This document shows positions 13,426 to 17,443 of a stretch of DNA of 17,443 nucleotides, piece after piece. The notes below the pieces were generated by a model. It searched no databases. It had not been told where the DNA came from and saw only the letters and a list, made by a program, of their open reading frames with translations. The number at the start of each line of letters is the position of its first letter. Position 1 is the stretch's first letter. Location: the NCBI GenBank assembly GCA_021812735.1, contig JAKAMV010000109.1:1-17443 (forward strand), written 5' to 3'. The position numbers were made by a program, and so were the translations under genes. This stretch comes from Chloroflexota bacterium (GTDB lineage Bacteria; Chloroflexota; Limnocylindria; Limnocylindrales; CSP1-4).

Positions 13426-14519
13426 GCGGGCCGCAGACGAGCGCCGCGCCGACGGGGACCCCGCAGTCCGGGGTCCCGCAGGCGCCGGCCTCCGCGTCGA
13501 GCTCCGTGCCGGCCGGCACGGCTGCCGGCTCCGGGGTCCTGCTGCGGGCGAGCCGTGTCACCAAGCAGTTCGGCGGTCTCGTGGCGGTCCGCGAGATCGA
13601 CTTCGAGATCCCAGAGGGCAGCATCGTCAGCCTGATCGGGCCGAACGGGGCCGGCAAGACCACCTTCTTCAACGTGGTCGCCGGGATCTTCGAACCGACG
13701 AGCGGCTTCGTCGAGTTCCGGGGCCGGCGTGTGATCGCGCGGCCCCATCGCGGCTGGTTGGAGCCCGTGCTCTGGTTCGTCCCGGCGATCATCGTCGCCG
13801 TGATCGGCCTCGGCTACGCGTTCGCGGTCGGGTCCGAGCGCGTCGGACTCCTCACGGGGATCGTGGCGCTCGGCCTGCTGATCGCGATGATGCTGATGGC
13901 CGTCATTCGGTCGGAGCTGTACCAGCGGCTGCTGGGCTGGGCCGGCATCTTCCGCAGCGCGCGGCCGAACGACATGGCCCGCATCGGGCTCGGTCGCACG
14001 TTCCAGAACATCCGGCTCTTCCAGAACATGACCGCCCTGGAGAATGTGCTGGTGGGCATGCACACACGACTCCGCGCCAGCCCGTTGGACGCGCTCTTCG
14101 CCACCGGCCGAAGCCGCCGGGAGGAAGAGGCCGCGCGGCGCCGGGCGTCCGAACTGCTCGCCCTGGTCGGCCTGGCAGGCCGCGAGGACGATCTGGCACG
14201 CAACCTCCCGTACGGCGACCAGCGCCGCCTGGAGCTGGCCCGGGCCCTGGCGAGCGAACCGTCACTGCTGCTTCTCGACGAGCCGACGGCGGGCATGAAC
14301 CCCCGCGAAACGACCGATCTGACGGCCCTCATCGCGCGCCTGCGCCGCGACCTGGGCCTGACCATCCTGCTGATCGAGCATGACATGCGCGTGGTGATGG
14401 GGATCAGCGACCGCGTCACCGTCCTCGACCACGGCGAGCGGATCGCCGAGGGGACGCCCGACGAGGTCCGCCGCGACCCGCGGGTCATCGAAGCGTACCT
14501 GGGAGCGCCGGCTGAATGA
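13422..14519 (+). CDS. livG: ABC transporter ATPase LivG with inserted transmembrane hairpin
   Basis: The protein has 365 residues, against about 255 for ordinary LivG. Residues 1-38 are a Pro/Ala/Ser/Gly-rich extension. The ATPase domain has Walker A GPNGAGKT (73-80), Q-loop GRTFQN (191-196), signature LPYGDQRR (262-269, the LivG-type variant of LSGGQ), Walker B LLLLDEPTAG (282-291) and H-loop IEHDM (318-322). About 75 extra residues (106-180) lie between Walker A and the Q-loop. They contain two hydrophobic helices (about 114-134 and 141-162) joined by a short AVGSERV turn, flanked by basic residues (RRVIARPHR before; IRSELYQRLLGWAGIFRSAR after). The rest of the domain looks fully functional. 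It would energise uptake through LivHM with LivF. The frame is continuous and the stop overlaps the livF ATG, so the insert is not an assembly slip. Confidence 0.93.
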   Translation: MSGPQTSAAPTGTPQSGVPQAPASASSSVPAGTAAGSGVLLRASRVTKQFGGLVAVREIDFEIPEGSIVSLIGPNGAGKTTFFNVVAGIFEPTSGFVEFRGRRVIARPHRGWLEPVLWFVPAIIVAVIGLGYAFAVGSERVGLLTGIVALGLLIAMMLMAVIRSELYQRLLGWAGIFRSARPNDMARIGLGRTFQNIRLFQNMTALENVLVGMHTRLRASPLDALFATGRSRREEEAARRRASELLALVGLAGREDDLARNLPYGDQRRLELARALASEPSLLLLDEPTAGMNPRETTDLTALIARLRRDLGLTILLIEHDMRVVMGISDRVTVLDHGERIAEGTPDEVRRDPRVIEAYLGAPAE

Positions 14520-15283
14520 GCGAGACCTCGGTTCAGGCCCCGCCGGCCGCAGGCGCTGCGGCCCGCAACGGCCAGCCCCTCCTCGAGCTACAGGATGTCC
14601 ACACCTATTACGGCCACATCCACGCGCTGCAGGGCATCTCGCTCGAGGTCCATCGCGACGAGATCGTCACGCTGATCGGCGCGAACGGGGCCGGCAAGAC
14701 CACCACGCTCAAGACGATCAACGGGCTGCTGCATCCCCGTCACGGCAAGGTCCTCTTCGACGGCCGTGATGTCTCGCACGTACCCGCGCACGAGCTGGTC
14801 CGCGCCGGCATCGGGCAGGCGCCCGAGGGCCGCCGCATCTTCTCGCGTCTCACCGTGCTCGAGAACCTCCAAATGGGCGGCTACACGCGCAGCCCCCGCG
14901 AGGTGGCGCAAGACGTCGAGCGCGTCTTCGCGCTCTTCCCGCGCCTGCGCGAGCGCGCCCGACAGAACGGTGGCACGCTGTCGGGTGGCGAGCAGCAGAT
15001 GCTGGCGATCGGACGTGCCCTGATGTGCCGCCCGCAGGTGCTCCTCCTCGACGAGCCGTCGCTGGGCCTCTCGCCGATCCTGGTGCAGCAGATCTTCGCG
15101 ATCATCCGCGAGATCAATGCCCAGGGGACCACGATCCTCCTCGTGGAGCAGAACGCGTTGCAGGCGCTCAACGTCGCGCACCGCGGGTACGTGCTCCAAA
15201 CCGGCCGCGTCGTGCTGGCCGGCGAGGCGGCGGCGCTGCGGCAGGACGAGATGGTGCGGAAGGCGTACTTGGGCGAGATCTGA
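14516..15283 (+). CDS. livF: Branched-chain amino-acid-type ABC transporter ATPase LivF
   Basis: The protein has 255 residues, of which about the first 20 are a Pro/Ala-rich extension. Motifs are Walker A GANGAGKT (55-62), Q-loop GIGQAPEGRRIF (98-109), signature LSGGEQQMLAIGRAL (155-169), Walker B VLLLDEPSLGLSP (175-187), and LLVEQNA (208-214) where Gln replaces the H-loop His, as is usual in LivF. It forms the second ATPase of the transporter with LivG. Unlike LivG it has no insertion. It begins with ATG inside the livG stop and is the last gene of the operon. Confidence 0.95.
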   Translation: MSETSVQAPPAAGAAARNGQPLLELQDVHTYYGHIHALQGISLEVHRDEIVTLIGANGAGKTTTLKTINGLLHPRHGKVLFDGRDVSHVPAHELVRAGIGQAPEGRRIFSRLTVLENLQMGGYTRSPREVAQDVERVFALFPRLRERARQNGGTLSGGEQQMLAIGRALMCRPQVLLLDEPSLGLSPILVQQIFAIIREINAQGTTILLVEQNALQALNVAHRGYVLQTGRVVLAGEAAALRQDEMVRKAYLGEI

Positions 15284-15295
15284 TCCGTCGCGAGG

Positions 15296-15311
15296 CTGGC
15301 CACGAGGCCGG
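15296..15311 (+). terminator. Small hairpin after livF
   Basis: CTGGCC (15296-15301) and GGCCGG (15306-15311) form a 6-bp stem (one U-G pair) with an ACGA loop, 12 bp after the livF stop. It has no T-tract and abuts the next promoter candidate; a weak terminator at best. Confidence 0.25.
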
Positions 15312-15316
15312 GGGTG

Positions 15317-15322
15317 TAGACT
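15317..15322 (+). promoter_or_regulatory. -10 box for the membrane-anchored protein gene
   Basis: TAGACT, preceded directly by GTG, is the same hexamer as in the tRNA-Arg promoter. It predicts transcription from about 15329, leaving GAGG (15339-15342) as ribosome-binding site 6 nt before the GTG at 15349. Confidence 0.4.
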
Positions 15323-15348
15323 CGGGACCCCTGGCACTGAGGCCGAGT

Positions 15349-16149
15349 GTGGAGCGTCCCGACGCGCCGGTCCCGCTCGTACGGGTCGGCGGGAGCAATC
15401 GACGGACGGCGGTCAGCATCACCGTCGCGGTCGTCCTCGTCGTTGCCGCGATTGCCAAGCCATGGGCCGGTCCAGCGACCCGGCCGAGCGTCGGGGCCCC
15501 GATTGTCGGACCCGCGAGCGGCTCCGCAGCTGCCGCAGCGGTCCGAGGGGTGCAGTCGAGCGGCGATCCCGGCGCCCGCCAGGCGTCGGTCGTCCCGACC
15601 CTGGCCGACGGCGCTGCCGGCGACCCATTGGCGATCCGTGCGACGGTGAACCGTCTGGCCCGGGCCGATCCCTGTTGCACGACCCCCGGCGCGGCCGTCC
15701 TGGTCGAGGAGGGCGGCATGCCCATCTGCTACGCGCCGGATGGCTGGCGGGTGGTGGCGGATGAGGAGGCTGCAGGCATCAAGTCGCGCGTCTGGATCCC
15801 GGTGGCGGCCCGCGCTGCCGCGGGCCCGGGCGATCCCAGAGTGCAACTCGTGCGTCTCGTGGCCAGCCGGGTGACCGCGCTCGGGTTCTGCGCGCCCGTC
15901 GATCGTGGCTCGCACGGGGGATGGGCGGCCGTCCTCTGGCAAGCCACCCACACCCGAGACGCATCCGGCACCGTCTACGTACCCGTCGCCGCGCTGCGTA
16001 CCTTCGGGTCCGCGGACGGTGCCCTCGTCTCCGCGGCAACGAGACGGGCCGCGTGGCCAGTGGGCCGCTACGTGCTGCAGGTACAGAGCGGCGTCGCAGC
16101 CACCCACGATTCATGGTTCGGGCTCGACCTCGAGGCGCCGACGCCCTGA
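15349..16149 (+). CDS. Hypothetical membrane-anchored extracytoplasmic protein
   Basis: The protein has 266 residues from GTG 15349. This start is supported by GAGG with 6-nt spacing and a -10 box upstream; the frame is open further left only as a shadow of livF. A basic N-terminus (RVGGSNRRT, 12-20) precedes one transmembrane helix (about 21-37), giving a type II anchor with the remainder outside. Residues 41-95 are Ala/Gly/Pro/Ser-rich linker. The globular part (about 96-264) has four cysteines (109, 110, 127, 181), which could form disulfides, and Trp/Tyr-rich strands such as ICYAPDGWRVV and VGRYVLQVQ. I do not recognise a family. It follows the liv operon but appears to be transcribed separately, and it is convergent with the 138-residue membrane protein gene. 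Confidence 0.7.
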   Translation: MERPDAPVPLVRVGGSNRRTAVSITVAVVLVVAAIAKPWAGPATRPSVGAPIVGPASGSAAAAAVRGVQSSGDPGARQASVVPTLADGAAGDPLAIRATVNRLARADPCCTTPGAAVLVEEGGMPICYAPDGWRVVADEEAAGIKSRVWIPVAARAAAGPGDPRVQLVRLVASRVTALGFCAPVDRGSHGGWAAVLWQATHTRDASGTVYVPVAALRTFGSADGALVSAATRRAAWPVGRYVLQVQSGVAATHDSWFGLDLEAPTP

Positions 16150-16150
16150 A

Positions 16151-16164
16151 CGGGCCCGTGCCCG
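16151..16164 (+). terminator. Short GC hairpin after the membrane-anchored protein gene
   Basis: CGGGC (16151-16155) and GCCCG (16160-16164) form a 5-bp stem with a CCGT loop immediately after the stop codon, followed by ATGCCCTTCTCC. The rest of the 145-bp gap to the convergent gene shows nothing recognisable. Confidence 0.25.
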
Positions 16165-16294
16165 ATGCCCTTCTCCGTCCCGCGTGGTCGACAACGGCGA
16201 GCCAAGCGAACATCGCGGGGTCGTCGTGGATCAGCGGTGCCGTGCGTTGCTCGCCGCGCCACGCATCGGTGGGGGCTGCGCTGGCGGCCGTGCC

Positions 16295-16707
16295 TCAGGC
16301 GCGCGGCCGCTCCGCGAGCATCTCCGCCAGCCCCCACACCACGATCGCGAGCGCGATCCCGGCGAGCCAGAGCCCCATCGCGCGGTCCGGGAGCGCGAGC
16401 AACCCGTCGCCCAGGATCTGGCCGAGCTTCAACAGGAAACCGATGATGCCGACTGCGCCGATGAGCCAGAACGCGAGCGGACGGTCGAGCGCCAGTGGCT
16501 GATCGCCCGCGGCGTAGGGGAGCGCGATCAGCGCCAGCAACCCAATCGCAGCCACGAAGACGAGGATGCCGAAGCCGTCGAACGCACCCGTCCGCTCAGG
16601 CGGCAACCCGATCCCCGCCGTCTGCCCCCACGGGAAGAGGCAGGCGACCAGCGCAAGGGTGGCCCCCACGCCGACGATCAGTCGGCCGCGACCGAGCGTG
16701 CGACGGT

Positions 16708-16711
<4 letters not shown>
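16295..16711 (-). CDS. Small four-helix membrane protein, unknown function
   Basis: The protein has 138 residues from a GTG at 16711. Four hydrophobic segments lie at about 11-27, 45-65, 78-97 and 110-130, joined by short loops; the first outside loop is FPWGQTAGIGLPPERTGAFDGFG. The C-terminus MLAERPRA is short and polar. I do not recognise a characterised family. Its start codon overlaps the hpt stop (GTGA), which supports it as a real, translationally coupled gene. No functional link to purine salvage is evident from sequence. Confidence 0.72.
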
Positions 16712-17268
<557 letters not shown>

Positions 17269-17443
17269 CGAGGCTCAGGTCCCCCGGAACGAGCGGCGGC
17301 GAGGTCCCCAGAGCGGACGGCGAGCCCGGCACGAGGAGCCCCGCGGGGATGACGCTGCGTGCCGCGTGGTCATGGTTGCCGGATCATGACACAGGGGCGG
17401 ACTGCGCGGCCCGGGCGCGCCGGGCCGCTCGCCGGCGGCTGCG
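17269..17443. other. Upstream region of hpt, no supported gene
   Basis: This stretch carries a perfect 9-bp hairpin, GCGGCCCGG (17406-17414) with CCGGGCCGC (17420-17428) around a 5-nt loop, which could end a leftward gene lying beyond the window. A short minus-strand frame runs from the window edge to a stop at 17386-17384 and could be the last 19 codons of such a gene. I cannot support a promoter for hpt here. Confidence 0.3.

Noticed and set aside
17384..17443. Possible C-terminal end of an upstream gene (such as tilS) on the minus strand
   Set aside because: Only 19 Arg/Ala-rich codons before a stop; too short to assign, and all three frames are equally unconvincing.

Overview
This is about 17.4 kb of high-GC chromosomal DNA carrying ordinary housekeeping and transport genes, with no phage, IS element or CRISPR array visible. 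GTG and TTG starts, four-base stop/start overlaps, leaderless-looking promoters, lipoprotein signals and an encoded tRNA CCA tail fit a high-GC bacterium. A deep-branching Chloroflexota (Limnocylindria/Ellin6529 type) is my best guess, with Actinomycetota as the alternative. That is an inference from gene content and style; no marker gene here settles it.

Left part (1-3214, plus strand): the C-terminal part of a DUF885 zinc-peptidase-like protein runs into a translationally coupled, divergent HisA-like TIM barrel. Next come three 18-bp tandem repeats, an exported cyclophilin lipoprotein and a second, cytosolic cyclophilin. Positions 3215-3839 hold no protein gene but carry a strong sigma70-type promoter (3289-3317), a predicted structured non-coding RNA with a G-quadruplex motif that ends in a 13-bp hairpin (3471-3500), and tRNA-Arg(CCG) at 3630-3705. 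A DUF421 membrane protein follows.

Middle part (4434-9432, minus strand): reading right to left are a GNAT acetyltransferase, a NYN-domain putative RNase with a very long Arg/Gly/Ala/Glu-rich tail, DNA polymerase III delta' (holB), acylphosphatase and an HdeD/DUF308 membrane protein. The GNAT and NYN genes are separated by a perfect 20-bp palindrome.

Right part (9433-15283, plus strand): a 411-bp divergent control region leads into a complete branched-chain amino-acid-type ABC transporter. It comprises a lipoprotein binding protein, then LivH, LivM, LivG and LivF. The last four are chained by four-base overlaps, and a hairpin separates the binding protein from the rest. The LivG ATPase is unusual: a predicted two-helix transmembrane hairpin is inserted in the nucleotide-binding domain between Walker A and the Q-loop. 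It is the most striking protein-level feature of the window.

Right end (15284-17443): a membrane-anchored extracytoplasmic protein of unknown function on the plus strand, then on the minus strand hypoxanthine phosphoribosyltransferase (hpt) overlapping a small four-helix membrane protein. The last 175 bases are the upstream region of hpt and have no gene I can support.
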